Shown one piece after another: positions 44,152 through 52,752 of a stretch of 64,000 nucleotides of DNA (position 1 is the first letter of the stretch; each line of letters begins with the position of its first letter). This DNA is from Solidesulfovibrio alcoholivorans DSM 5433. Its GTDB lineage: Bacteria; Desulfobacterota; Desulfovibrionia; Desulfovibrionales; Desulfovibrionaceae. Made by a program: the position numbers and the translations under genes. The stretch is from NCBI RefSeq assembly GCF_000702665.1, contig NZ_JNJA01000017.1, forward strand, positions 1 through 64,000, in the 5' to 3' direction. Below the pieces are notes generated by a model. It had not been told where the DNA came from. It worked only from the letters and a program-made list of their open reading frames with translations, and did not search any database.

Positions 44152-46149
44152 ATGGTATCTAGCAATAATCGAGCCCTCCGGGGTTTTTTTGTCCTGGCCT
44201 TCTGCCTGCTGCTGTCGCTTCCGGCGGCAAAGGGCGTGTTCGCGGCCGCGGACGCCGCACCGCAGGCCGCTCCCGGGGCCGCCGCGGACGCCGAGGAGGT
44301 CCTGCCGGCCAAGCTCGAAACCGCGCTCTACAGGTTGCCCATGGGCGACCCTTCGGGGCGCGTGCTGGCGGTATTGACCCTGGTCTCCGCGCCCGGCTGG
44401 CATGCCTATGCCGTGGGTCCGGCCGAATCCGGGCAGTCCGCCCAGGCCGCCCTTGCCGCCGGCAACGCCCAGGCCCTGGTCTTTTTCCCGCCCGGCGTGC
44501 CCACGCCCGACGCGTTGGAGCCGGACAAAACCGTGCTCGTCTACGAAGGCCGCACCCCGATCTTCGTGCCTCTGACCGACGCCATGCTCGCCGCCCCGGC
44601 GCTGACCGGCCGGGTCAAGGTGTTTTCCTGTTCCGCCACGAGTTGCTGGCCGTCGACCCTCGAAGTCAACGTACCCCTGGACAAGGCCGCGGATACGGCC
44701 GCCCTGCCGCCGGCCGAGTCCGCGCCCTGGTGGCCGGTGTTTTCCGCCCTGCGCAGCGCCGCCCTGGCCATGCCCGCCGCGGTCTGCCCCGAGCCGGCCC
44801 ATCCCGGCCTGCCCCGGGCCGCGTCCCAGGCCGGCGCGCCAAGCCCCGAGGCCGCCGCGCCGGCCGTGTCCGGACAGGGCTTTCCGGACAATCTCACGCC
44901 CCGCTCCTTCACCCCGGCCCTCGAAGTCTCGAGTCTGCTCAAGGCGGCCTCCCTGGCCTTCCTTGCCGGGTTCATCCTCAACTTCATGCCCTGCGTGCTG
45001 CCCGTGGTCAGCCTCAAGCTGTCCGGGCTGCTGGCGATTTGCGGCGAGGAAGGCAGGGCCGAGCGCCGGCGCATCCTGCGCGAGCACAACTTCTTCTTCG
45101 CCCTGGGCATCCTGATCTATTTCGTGGGGCTAAGCCTCCTGCTCGGCGGGCTCGGCATGGCCTGGGGCGAGATGTTCCAGTCGCCGCAGCTGGCCATCGT
45201 GGTGACAGCGGTGCTTTTTGCCCTGTCTCTCAGCCTCTTCGGCGTATTCCACCTGCCCGTGGTGGACCTCAAAATTTCCTCGGGGGGACGGGGGCACACG
45301 CGGCGCGGCGCGTTTTTGACGGGCATGCTGACCACGCTTCTGGCCACGCCCTGCAGCGGCCCGTTCCTCGGCGGCGTGCTGGCCTGGACGCTGCTGCAAC
45401 CCCTGCATGTGGTGACGACGGTCTTTTGCGCCATAGGCCTCGGCATGGCCGCGCCCTACGGCGCGCTGGCCATCTGGCCGCGCCTGGTGCGCTTTCTGCC
45501 GCGTCCCGGGGCCTGGATGCACGGCCTGGAAAAGGCCATGGCCTTCATCCTGGCCGCCACCTGCCTCTATTTCCTGGCGCTTTTGCCGCCGCAGCGCCTG
45601 CTCCCGGCCCTGGCCGCCCTGTGGGCCACGGCGCTCGGGGCCTACGTGTTCGGCCACGGCGCGAACCTCTCCCACGGCCCCCTGCGCCGCGCCGGCGCGG
45701 CCGTGGCCGCCCTGGTCGTGGCCGGCGGCGGTCTGGCCTTCGCCCTGACCTACGCCCCGCCGTCCGAAACCGGCTGGGTGGCCTACACGCCCGAGGCCCT
45801 GGAGCGGCACATGGGCAAGGAAAACGTGGTGCTCGACTTCACGGCGGACTGGTGCCCGACGTGCAAGCTCCTGGAGCGCACGGTGCTGACGCCGCCCCGG
45901 GTGGCGCAGTGGGCGTTGCGGCACAAGACCGTGTTCATGCGCGTGGACCTCACCCGCCAGACGCCGCCGGCCATGGCCTTGCTGCGCGCCCTGGGCAGCC
46001 AGTCCATTCCCGTGGTCGCCTTTTTTCCTGCCGGAGAGAAGGCCGGCTCGCCGCTGGTGCTGCGCGACCTGTTCACGGCCGGCCAGTTCGAGCAGGCCAT
46101 GGATCAGGCCTTCGCCGTGCCGGCGGATGCGGCGAAGAAGACGCCCTGA
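44152..46149 (+). CDS. dsbD: Thiol:disulfide interchange protein DsbD
   Basis: Carries reducing power across the inner membrane to periplasmic thiols, relevant for cytochrome c maturation. Signal peptide (~28 residues), an N-terminal periplasmic domain with CSATSCWPS (~160-170), an eight-span core with LNFMPCVLPVVSLKLSG and TPCSGPFLGGVLAW (one Cys each, the membrane pair), and a C-terminal thioredoxin domain with ADWCPTCK. All six redox Cys are present. 665 aa. The ATG at 44152 gives a clean signal peptide; one at 44080 is in frame but lies before a terminator. Confidence 0.92.
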   Translation: MVSSNNRALRGFFVLAFCLLLSLPAAKGVFAAADAAPQAAPGAAADAEEVLPAKLETALYRLPMGDPSGRVLAVLTLVSAPGWHAYAVGPAESGQSAQAALAAGNAQALVFFPPGVPTPDALEPDKTVLVYEGRTPIFVPLTDAMLAAPALTGRVKVFSCSATSCWPSTLEVNVPLDKAADTAALPPAESAPWWPVFSALRSAALAMPAAVCPEPAHPGLPRAASQAGAPSPEAAAPAVSGQGFPDNLTPRSFTPALEVSSLLKAASLAFLAGFILNFMPCVLPVVSLKLSGLLAICGEEGRAERRRILREHNFFFALGILIYFVGLSLLLGGLGMAWGEMFQSPQLAIVVTAVLFALSLSLFGVFHLPVVDLKISSGGRGHTRRGAFLTGMLTTLLATPCSGPFLGGVLAWTLLQPLHVVTTVFCAIGLGMAAPYGALAIWPRLVRFLPRPGAWMHGLEKAMAFILAATCLYFLALLPPQRLLPALAALWATALGAYVFGHGANLSHGPLRRAGAAVAALVVAGGGLAFALTYAPPSETGWVAYTPEALERHMGKENVVLDFTADWCPTCKLLERTVLTPPRVAQWALRHKTVFMRVDLTRQTPPAMALLRALGSQSIPVVAFFPAGEKAGSPLVLRDLFTAGQFEQAMDQAFAVPADAAKKTP

Positions 46150-46157
46150 CGCCGGCC

Positions 46158-46583
46158 TCAAAGCTTTTTCTTGAACCCCCAGGATTCGAAATAGCCGAGC
46201 GCGGTATAGAACGCGCGGGCTTCCTCGCGCCCGGGACCGGCGACGAGCATCGCATACAGGCAATCGCGCGCCCGGGCCCGCTCTTCCAAGGCGGCGAAAA
46301 GACGCCGGCCCACGCCCAGGCGACGGTAGGGGGCGGCGACCACCACGTTTTCCACGACCATGAACGGACGGCACGGGCCGACCACGTCCAGGCACACGAT
46401 CCCGAGCGCCGTGCCGGCAAGCGCGCCGTCCGCGTCCGCGCCGAGAAGATGATAGTCGGGAAGCGCGGCCATGGCGCGAAAGGCGGCCTCAAGCCGCGTC
46501 ATGTCCGTATCCAGGCCGGAGAGGGAGCGCATGAGGGCCGCCAATTGCGGCAGTTGCGCCTCGGTGATGTCCGCCACGTCCAT
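46158..46583 (-). CDS. GNAT-family N-acetyltransferase
   Basis: Acetyl-CoA-dependent acetyltransferase, 141 aa. The core VVENVVVAAPYRRLGVGRRLFAALEERAR contains the acetyl-CoA loop RRLGVG, followed by CLYAMLVAGPGREEARAFYTALGYFES, the family's C-terminal beta-bulge. GGAGG seven bases before the ATG at 46583 fixes the start. It is convergent with dsbD (eight-base gap). Substrate unknown. Confidence 0.9.
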   Translation of the reverse strand: MDVADITEAQLPQLAALMRSLSGLDTDMTRLEAAFRAMAALPDYHLLGADADGALAGTALGIVCLDVVGPCRPFMVVENVVVAAPYRRLGVGRRLFAALEERARARDCLYAMLVAGPGREEARAFYTALGYFESWGFKKKL

Positions 46584-46676
46584 GGGCAAGCCTCCGAATG
46601 TTTCTCCGAGGCTTGCACAGGACGCGCGCAAAGGGAATGGCCGGGGCGATTGCGCCCGGAATCGTAACCGGATGGC

Positions 46677-47759
46677 TTATTGTTGCGTCTGTACGGCAGG
46701 CTGGGTCGCGCCGGCAAGGACCGGCGGCTTGCCGCCGGCTTTCTCGGCGGCCACGATCTTGAAGCCCTTGTCCAGGAGCTTGGCCGTCTCGCGTTCGCGC
46801 ACACGCGGATTGCGCGACCCGAGCACCACCGCGATCAGGCGCGTGTCGCCGCGCTTGGCCGTAGCCACGATGTTGTAGCCCGAGGAGCAGACGAAACCGG
46901 TCTTGAGGCCGTCCACGCCCTCGTAGCGGCCGAGCAGGGAGTTGGCGTTGTGGCGCTGACGGTTGTTGTGGGTGAAATATTGCATGGAATGGATGGTCAG
47001 CGCCTTGGGGAACTGCTCCAGGTAGGCGGCGGCCAGACGCAGCATATCGCGGGCCGTGACCAGCTGGCCGTCGGCGGGCAGGCCGTTGGGGTTCATGAAA
47101 TGCGAATTGGACATGCCCAGGCGCTTGGCCGTGTCGTTCATGAGGGAAATGAAGGCGTCGACGTTGCCGTTTTCCAGATGGTCGGCCATGGTCCAGCAGG
47201 CGTCGTTGGCCGAGGCCACGGCGATGCCCTTGATGAGCTCCGTGACCTTGATCTGCTCGCCCCGGCGCAGGCGCATGTTGGAGCCGCCCTGGGTCGCGGC
47301 GCGCTCCGGGACCTCGACCACGTCCCAGGGCCGCAGCTTGCCCTGGCGAATGGCGTCGAAGATGATGTAGAGCGTAAGGATCTTGGTCAGCGAGGCCGGC
47401 GCGATCTGGACGTCGGGGTTCTGCTCGTAGAGCAGCTCGCCCGTGGTCATGTTCCAGAGCATGGCCGATTTGACGGTCAGGGTCGGCACCGTGCAGACGC
47501 CGATGTCGCCCTCTTCGTTCTCCTCGACAGGAGCGGGCGCAACGGCCTTTTTCCTGCCCTTGCGGGCCTTCTTGGCCGGCGCGGGCGCGGCGGCCTTTTT
47601 CGCGGCGACCTTCTTGGCGGCGGGCTTGGCCTTGGCCGAGTCCTTGGCGGTGTGCTCGGCCTTCTTGGCCAAGGCCGCACCGTCGCCGGCCAGGGGCGCG
47701 AGCACCAGGGCGATAACGGCCACGATGGCCGCGAACAGGGCGCGGGAGGTCTTTTGCAT
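46677..47759 (-). CDS. dacC: D-alanyl-D-alanine carboxypeptidase (PBP5/6 type)
   Basis: Trims the terminal D-Ala from peptidoglycan stem peptides in the periplasm. Signal peptide 1-~31, then a Lys/Ala-rich stretch (~32-78) with KPAAKKVAAKKAAAPAPAKK, unusual for the family and resembling a histone-H1-like tail. The S11 peptidase follows: SLTK (Ser ~123, Lys ~126), SAN in VASANDACW and KTG in DGLKTGFVC. The usual C-terminal amphipathic anchor is not evident. 360 aa. The symbol is approximate because DacA/C/D paralogues cannot be separated. Confidence 0.9.
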   Translation of the reverse strand: MQKTSRALFAAIVAVIALVLAPLAGDGAALAKKAEHTAKDSAKAKPAAKKVAAKKAAAPAPAKKARKGRKKAVAPAPVEENEEGDIGVCTVPTLTVKSAMLWNMTTGELLYEQNPDVQIAPASLTKILTLYIIFDAIRQGKLRPWDVVEVPERAATQGGSNMRLRRGEQIKVTELIKGIAVASANDACWTMADHLENGNVDAFISLMNDTAKRLGMSNSHFMNPNGLPADGQLVTARDMLRLAAAYLEQFPKALTIHSMQYFTHNNRQRHNANSLLGRYEGVDGLKTGFVCSSGYNIVATAKRGDTRLIAVVLGSRNPRVRERETAKLLDKGFKIVAAEKAGGKPPVLAGATQPAVQTQQ

Positions 47760-47827
47760 GCGGCAGGGTTCCCCTTGCAAGGCGAAAACGCCCGGCCGGC
47801 CGCGAAGCGTCGGCCGGGACGCCTGCG

Positions 47828-47856
47828 CTTGTACAAAGGCCGGTCGGGAATGTCAA
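47828..47856 (-). promoter_or_regulatory. Promoter of dacC
   Basis: TTGACA at 47851-47856, 17-bp spacer, TACAAG at 47828-47833, giving a start near 47821 and a ~60-base leader. The spacer lies in a CGGTCGGG/CCGACCG inverted repeat that could be a regulator site or a stem. Confidence 0.6.
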
Positions 47857-47972
47857 AAGCCCGAACGACCGGCCGCCGTGGGCGTTGCGCCCGGGGCGCG
47901 CTTGCCGTAGGATGGGGAAATGGCGAGGGCGAGGTTCTTGCCGCGTTTCGCGCCACCCCCTGGAGCCGGACC

Positions 47973-48131
47973 ATGCGTCGTATCTGTTTCCTTGTTTTTC
48001 TGGCAGCCCTGCCGCTCCTGGCCGGATGCGCGACCCCGCGGGAAACCGCCAACATCGAAGTCCGCACCACCGGCGACGCCATGGCCTACGGCGTGTATTA
48101 CAGGAATCCCGCGGCCTCGGGACGGCGCTAG
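47973..48131 (+). CDS. Tiny lipoprotein, 52 aa
   Basis: A signal peptide with lipobox (RRICFLVFLAALPLLAGCATPRE) predicts acylation at Cys ~19, leaving a ~33-residue mature peptide ending YYRNPAASGRR. GGAG lies before the ATG. Short lipoproteins of this shape occur in many Desulfovibrionaceae but I know no function. It precedes the kinase gene at 48244 on the same strand. Confidence 0.65.
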   Translation: MRRICFLVFLAALPLLAGCATPRETANIEVRTTGDAMAYGVYYRNPAASGRR

Positions 48132-48243
48132 TGTCCTTGGCCAAACGCCCCCCCGCGACCCGAAGGACCAAGCGCGTGGATATTTCCTTTTTCTTGAAAG
48201 ATACGGCCGTATTTTTTGAGCGAAGCAGCACCCGCGACCGCAC

Positions 48244-49722
48244 ATGACCGACAATTTCGATTTTCCGGATATCCAGGAACGCCTGGTCAAGCTCGAAGAG
48301 GCGTTCGCCGACCACAACGCCTACCAGTTCAAGAAGACCATGGCCGAACTGCGCCGCGCGGCCAAGATGCGCGCCAATGCCGCCGCGCTGTCGCGGGCGG
48401 AGCTGCTCGACTGCCGCAAGGAGTCCGAGCGCACCCGCAAACAGTGCATGGACCTGCAAGCCAAGCTCAAGACCGTGGTGGACCGCTTCGAAGGGAGTTT
48501 CACGGCCTTCGAGAAGTTCCGCAAGGCCATCCGCGTGGTGGAAATGATGCGCGGCCACGAGGACCTGCCGGTCATCCTCGAACGCATCCAGGATCTCTTC
48601 GGCCTCCACGCCGTGAGCCTCCTGCTCGATGCCGCGGAGTTCGGCCCGTTCGATCCGCCCGGGGCCAGGCTCGTGCCGCTTAACGCCATGCGCGACGCCC
48701 TGGCCGCGCTCTCGCCCGAAGCGGCCAAGGGCCGGCCCTGCATGTGCCCCGTAAGCGCCGTGCCCGATCCCGCTTTTTTCTTCGGCCCGGATTTCTGCGC
48801 CGGGCGCAAGGTGCTGCTGCTCGGCTCGTGCTTCATCTCGCCCCTGCGCGACAAGTTCGGCGCGCAGCGCCTCATCGGCATCCTGAGCTTTTTCGATTCC
48901 AACCCCGACCGCTACACCAGCGAAAAAGGGTCGGAGTTCGCCTCCCATTTCGCCGACATCCTGGGCTACACCATCGTCGACATCACGGACCGCAAAAAGG
49001 CCGAACGCCTGCGCGAGGACGTGGAGCGCATGACCCGCCACGACCTCAAGTCGCCGCTGACGGCCGTGCTCACCCTGCCGCAACTGCTGCGCCGCGACGG
49101 CAACCTGACCGAGCGCCAGACGGACATGCTGGGGCTCATGCAGCACGCCGGCTACCGCATGCTCAACATGATCAACCAGTCCCTGGACCTCTACCGCATG
49201 GAGCGCGGGGTCTACGAGCTTTCGCCCGACAAGGTGGACATGCTGTCCATCGTGGACAACATCGCGGGCGAGCTGCACGGCATGCTGGAGGCCAGCCGGC
49301 TGTCGCTTTCCGTCCTCGTGCGCGGCGCGCCGCGGGCTCCCGGCGATGCCTTCGTCGTGCGCGGCGAGGAAATGCTGCTCTACACCATGCTCTCGAACCT
49401 GGTGAAAAACGCCATGGAAGCCTCTCCCGAGGGCGCGCGCGTGACCGTGGACATGCGCGAGGGCGCGACCCTCGACGTGGCCATTTCCAATGAAGGCGCG
49501 GTCCCGGCCCGCATCCGCGACTGTTTTTTCGAAAAATACGCCACCGCCGGCAAAAAAGACGGCACGGGCCTTGGCACCTACGGCGCGCGGCTCATTGCCG
49601 AGACCCACGGCGCGAAGATCGCCATGGCCACCTCCGAGGAAGCCGGCACCACGGTGACGGTGTCCTTTCCCCGGCCCCGGCAGCCCCGAAAAGCGGCCGC
49701 CCCCGACGCCCTTTCCGCATAA
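48244..49722 (+). CDS. Cytoplasmic sensor histidine kinase (GAF/DUF484-like)
   Basis: 492 aa, no membrane span. Coiled N-terminus (1-95), a GAF/DUF484-like sensory domain (~100-245, with CMCPV and FCAGRKVLLLGSCF), a link with VDITDRKKAERLREDVERM, a phospho-acceptor His in RHDLKSPLTAV (~266), then an HATPase with NLVKNAMEA and DGTGLGTYGARLIAETHGA. Cys in the sensory domain could bind a metal or sense redox state. The cognate regulator is not adjacent. The kinase is an orphan in this window. Confidence 0.88.
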   Translation: MTDNFDFPDIQERLVKLEEAFADHNAYQFKKTMAELRRAAKMRANAAALSRAELLDCRKESERTRKQCMDLQAKLKTVVDRFEGSFTAFEKFRKAIRVVEMMRGHEDLPVILERIQDLFGLHAVSLLLDAAEFGPFDPPGARLVPLNAMRDALAALSPEAAKGRPCMCPVSAVPDPAFFFGPDFCAGRKVLLLGSCFISPLRDKFGAQRLIGILSFFDSNPDRYTSEKGSEFASHFADILGYTIVDITDRKKAERLREDVERMTRHDLKSPLTAVLTLPQLLRRDGNLTERQTDMLGLMQHAGYRMLNMINQSLDLYRMERGVYELSPDKVDMLSIVDNIAGELHGMLEASRLSLSVLVRGAPRAPGDAFVVRGEEMLLYTMLSNLVKNAMEASPEGARVTVDMREGATLDVAISNEGAVPARIRDCFFEKYATAGKKDGTGLGTYGARLIAETHGAKIAMATSEEAGTTVTVSFPRPRQPRKAAAPDALSA

Positions 49723-49723
49723 G

Positions 49724-49743
49724 GCCCGGGACGCGTCCCGGGC
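49724..49743. repeat. Perfect 20-bp palindrome
   Basis: GCCCGGGACGCGTCCCGGGC immediately after the kinase stop. No T run follows. It may be a 3'-end stem for the kinase mRNA or for the convergent gene at 49844. Confidence 0.5.
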
Positions 49744-49843
49744 AACAGCGACAGGGCATCCCCGCAACGGCAGCGTCCCGCCGGCCCCGCAAACGTGCGC
49801 CAGGCGGCATCCGACCGAATGGGAACCTTGGGGAAGAAAGGAA

Positions 49844-50281
49844 TCACGCCTGGGCGGAGAGCATGGCGCCGCTTCGCGCGGCGCTCGTCGTACCGGCGCG
49901 GCCGTAGGCCCGAAGCGCCCGGCCCGAAGTCGCCTGGGGGGCGTCGCCCGAAGCACCCGTCGTCGATGCGCCGCCCGTTTGCGCAGCACCCGCCCGTGCC
50001 GTGCCGGCAAGGCCCGCGGCCACGGCCGCCTGGCGCGCGCCGGCTTCGCCTTCGCCGCCGTAGCTGCGTCCCTGGGACTGCGAACCGCCCTCGCCGGCCC
50101 CGGCCTCCCGCACGGGTCCGCTGCCCACATCGGCCGCCTCGGATACGGCCGGGATGGCGGCGGCCGGCGCATCGGCCGGAGCCGTGGCCCGGGGGGCGGT
50201 CGGCGGATCGGCCGCGACCGGAGCCTGGGCCCCGTAGAGCCCGAGCCATCCGTAGCCGCCGCTGTCCACCGCATCGATCAT
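49844..50281 (-). CDS. Low-complexity Ala/Gly-rich protein, 145 aa
   Basis: Not recognised. After a structured-looking start (IDAVDSGGYGWLGLYGAQAP) the protein is Ala/Gly/Thr/Ser-rich to the end and likely disordered. Short Gly/Tyr-rich starts of this type also occur on other small unknown proteins in sulfate reducers. The start at 50281 gives eight bases from GAGG. High-GC low-complexity frames can be spurious, so support is moderate. Confidence 0.45.
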   Translation of the reverse strand: MIDAVDSGGYGWLGLYGAQAPVAADPPTAPRATAPADAPAAAIPAVSEAADVGSGPVREAGAGEGGSQSQGRSYGGEGEAGARQAAVAAGLAGTARAGAAQTGGASTTGASGDAPQATSGRALRAYGRAGTTSAARSGAMLSAQA

Positions 50282-50385
50282 GACCATGTCCTCGTTACAA
50301 CGGTTTTCACCTTGTCCACGATGCTTATCGGCAGCAACGACAAGACTCTTTAGGCCCGAGGCGAAAAAGTCTATGCTGCCCTCCC

Positions 50386-51423
50386 ATGCCGCAGCATCCT
50401 CCGGCCGTGTACGCCGTCACCGCCAAAGGCCTCGCCCTGGGCCGCCGCCTGGCCGATCACCTCGGCGCGACGCTTTTCGCCCCGGCGCGGTTGGCCGGCG
50501 CGCACGGCGCTACGCCCTTCGATTCTCTGGCGGGCCTCGTGGCCGCGACCTTCGACGCCCGGCCGGCACACGTGTTCGTGTGCGCCTGCGGCATCGCCGT
50601 GCGCGCCATCGCCCCGCACCTGCGCGACAAGGCGCACGATCCGGCCGTGGTCTGCCTGGACGACGCCGGCCGTTTCGCCGTAAGCCTCCTTTCCGGCCAT
50701 CTCGGCGGGGCCAACGACCTGGCCCGCGAACTGGCCGCGCTGACGGGCGCGGTCCCGGTGGTGACCACGGCCACGGACGCGGCCGGCGCGCCGGCCATCG
50801 AGATGCTCGCCCGCGACAACGGCCTGACGCTCGGCAATGCGCCGGCCGTGCGCCGGGTCAACGCCGCCCTGGCCGCCGGAAAGCGCGTCGCCGTGTTCGA
50901 CCCGCTGGGGCTTTTTTCCGTGGCCGACGCGCAGGCGGCGGCGTTTTTCGAATGGGTGGCCGCGCCGGTCGCGCCGGACGCGGACACGCCGCTCGTCGTC
51001 GTGGACTGGCGGCTCGGGCCCGAGGCCCCGGACCGGCTGTACCTGCGGCCCAAAGTCCTCGTCGCCGGCGTGGGCTGCCGGCGCGGCGCGCCCGCCGCGG
51101 ACATCCTGGGACTGCTCGAACGCGTCTGCCGGGAGCGGGGGCTCAGCCGCGACAGCATCGGCGTCGTGGCCAGCATCGCAGCCAAGCGCGACGAACCGGG
51201 GCTGCTCGAGGCGGCCGCGCAGCTCGGGGCGGCCCTGGCTTTTTTTTCACCCGAACAACTTGCCGCCGTGCCCGCGCCCCATCCGTCGGACACGGTCAAA
51301 CGCCACATGGGAGTGGGCAGCGTATGCGAAGCCGCGGCGATGCTGGCCTCGGGGGGCGGGAAGCTCCTTGCGCCGAAAACCGTGACCAAATGCTCCACGG
51401 CGGCACTGTGCCTGGCCGTCTGA
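50386..51423 (+). CDS. cbiG: Cobalamin biosynthesis protein CbiG
   Basis: Opens the delta-lactone of cobalt-precorrin-5A in the anaerobic B12 route, releasing acetaldehyde, 345 aa. N-terminal domain: VYAVTAKGLALGRRLAD, HVFVCACGIAVRAIAPHLRDKAHDPAVVCLDD and SLLSGHLGGANDLARELAALTGAVPVVTTATD. The C-terminal domain starts LVAGVGCRRGAPAADIL and includes SIAAKRDEPGLLEAA. The full domain set is present. The start overlap with cbiH (34 bases) suggests coupled translation. Confidence 0.93.
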   Translation: MPQHPPAVYAVTAKGLALGRRLADHLGATLFAPARLAGAHGATPFDSLAGLVAATFDARPAHVFVCACGIAVRAIAPHLRDKAHDPAVVCLDDAGRFAVSLLSGHLGGANDLARELAALTGAVPVVTTATDAAGAPAIEMLARDNGLTLGNAPAVRRVNAALAAGKRVAVFDPLGLFSVADAQAAAFFEWVAAPVAPDADTPLVVVDWRLGPEAPDRLYLRPKVLVAGVGCRRGAPAADILGLLERVCRERGLSRDSIGVVASIAAKRDEPGLLEAAAQLGAALAFFSPEQLAAVPAPHPSDTVKRHMGVGSVCEAAAMLASGGGKLLAPKTVTKCSTAALCLAV

Positions 51424-52169
51424 CCGTCGTCGGGCTCGGCCCCGGCGACCCGGCGCTGCTTGCGCCCATGGCCGCCGACGCCCTGGCCGGGGCGCAGGTC
51501 GTCGTGGGCTACACCGCCTACGTGGACCTCGTGCCGCCGGACCTGCTCGCCGGCAAGACGGTCCTGGCCACGGGCATGACCGGGGAGGTGGAACGCTGCC
51601 GGGGCGCGCTCGAGGCCGCTGCCGCCGGAGAGCGCGTGGCGCTCGTCTCGAGCGGCGACGCCGGCGTCTACGGCATGGCCGGGCTGGCCCTGGAGATGCT
51701 CGAGGCCATGGGGCTTGCCGGGACCCTGGAATTCCAGGTCGCGCCGGGCATCCCGGCCGTGTGCGCCGCCGCCGCCCTGCTCGGCGCGCCGCTCACCCAC
51801 GATTTCGCCGTGGTCAGCCTGTCCGACCTGCTCACGCCGCTGGACGTCATCCGCCGCCGCGTGGACGCGGCCCTTGGCGCGGATTTCGTGCTGGCGCTGT
51901 ACAATCCCCGCTCCCGGCGCAGAAGCGGCCATCTTGCCGAGACCCTGGCCACGGCGGCGCGCCACCGCGCCCCGGACACCCCGGTCGGCATGGTCAAGAA
52001 CGCTTTCCGCCCGGGCCAGGACATCCGCGTCACGCCCCTTGCCGCCGCCGATCCGGAGTTCGCGGACATGCTTACCCTGGTCGTTGTCGGCAACAGCGCC
52101 ACGCGCATGGCCGCCGGACGCATGCTGACCCCGCGCGGCTATGCCGGCAAATACGCCTTGGGGCAGTGA
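51390..52169 (+). CDS. cbiH: Precorrin-3B/cobalt-factor III C17-methyltransferase (CbiH/CobJ)
   Basis: SAM-dependent ring-contracting methyltransferase of corrin synthesis, 259 aa. Tetrapyrrole methylase fold: RLTVVGLGPGDPALLAPMA (SAM site), VVGYTAYVDLVPPDLLAGK, ALVSSGDAGVYGMAGLALEM, FQVAPGIPAVCAAAALLGAPLTHDFAVVSLSDLLTPL and FVLALYNPRSRRR. The ATG at 51390 overlaps the end of cbiG. With cbiG and the CobD-CobQ fusion it shows that the organism makes the corrin ring anaerobically. Confidence 0.93.
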   Translation: MLHGGTVPGRLTVVGLGPGDPALLAPMAADALAGAQVVVGYTAYVDLVPPDLLAGKTVLATGMTGEVERCRGALEAAAAGERVALVSSGDAGVYGMAGLALEMLEAMGLAGTLEFQVAPGIPAVCAAAALLGAPLTHDFAVVSLSDLLTPLDVIRRRVDAALGADFVLALYNPRSRRRSGHLAETLATAARHRAPDTPVGMVKNAFRPGQDIRVTPLAAADPEFADMLTLVVVGNSATRMAAGRMLTPRGYAGKYALGQ

Positions 52170-52219
52170 TTTCCGATCGTTTTGGGCTGCAATCCTTCCC
52201 CTTTTTCGGCTACGCCTCC

Positions 52220-52249
52220 TTGACAGCCTGTCCGGGCTGGCCGTACAAA
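52220..52249 (+). promoter_or_regulatory. Promoter of the cytochrome c3 gene
   Basis: TTGACA at 52220-52225, 18-bp spacer, TACAAA at 52244-52249; start near 52256, leader ~33 bases. Consensus -35 fits an abundantly expressed electron carrier. Confidence 0.6.
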
Positions 52250-52288
52250 CCGTATGCGATAAATTATTCTTGGAAGGAGGTGTGAGGG

Positions 52289-52672
52289 ATGAAAAAGGCG
52301 TTGTTTACGGTACTTGCATGTGCGGCGTTGGTGGGCTTCGTGGGTCTGCCCGTGCTGCAGGCCGTGGAAGCTCCGGCTGACCTGACCATCAAGGCTCCGG
52401 AGGGCATGGCCACCACCCAGTCTCCTGTGGCGTTCTCCCACAAGGGACATGCCAAGATCGACTGCAAGGTCTGCCACCACAAGGGTGAGGCCAACCAGAA
52501 ATGCGCTTCGGCCGGCTGCCATGACAGCACCGACCCCAAGGACAAGACCAGCGAAAAGTCGTTCTACAAGGCCTACCACGACATGAAGAGCGAAAAGAGC
52601 TGCATCGGCTGCCACAAGAAGGAAGCCAAGGGCCCGACCAAGTGCCCCGAGTGCCATCCCAAGAAGAGCTAA
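52289..52672 (+). CDS. Tetraheme cytochrome c3
   Basis: Periplasmic electron carrier between hydrogenases and membrane redox complexes, 127 aa with a ~25-residue signal peptide. Four heme-binding sites: CKVCH, CASAGCH (a four-residue spacer, typical of heme 2 in c3), CIGCH and CPECH. Extra His such as FSHKGH and CHHKGE supply the sixth ligands. Lys-rich surface, typical of type I c3. GGAAGGAGG precedes the ATG. It has its own promoter and terminator, as expected for an abundant protein. Confidence 0.97.
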   Translation: MKKALFTVLACAALVGFVGLPVLQAVEAPADLTIKAPEGMATTQSPVAFSHKGHAKIDCKVCHHKGEANQKCASAGCHDSTDPKDKTSEKSFYKAYHDMKSEKSCIGCHKKEAKGPTKCPECHPKKS

Positions 52673-52681
52673 AGCAACTGT

Positions 52682-52723
52682 GCGAGGCCGGGAGCCTATC
52701 CCCCGGCCTCGCCCTCCTTTTTT
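52682..52723 (+). terminator. Intrinsic terminator after cytochrome c3
   Basis: Stem GCGAGGCCGGG/CCCGGCCTCGC with a short loop, then CCTCC and six T. It isolates the cytochrome transcript from the gene at 52753. Confidence 0.8.
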
Positions 52724-52752
52724 CCTGACGCCGCGAGCGGCCGAGGTATCCC

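Noticed and set aside
50288..50385. Cobalamin riboswitch before cbiG, or before the Cache-cobDQ unit at 29646-29672.
   Set aside because: Both leaders are short and lack the B12-box. No room for the ~200-base structure.
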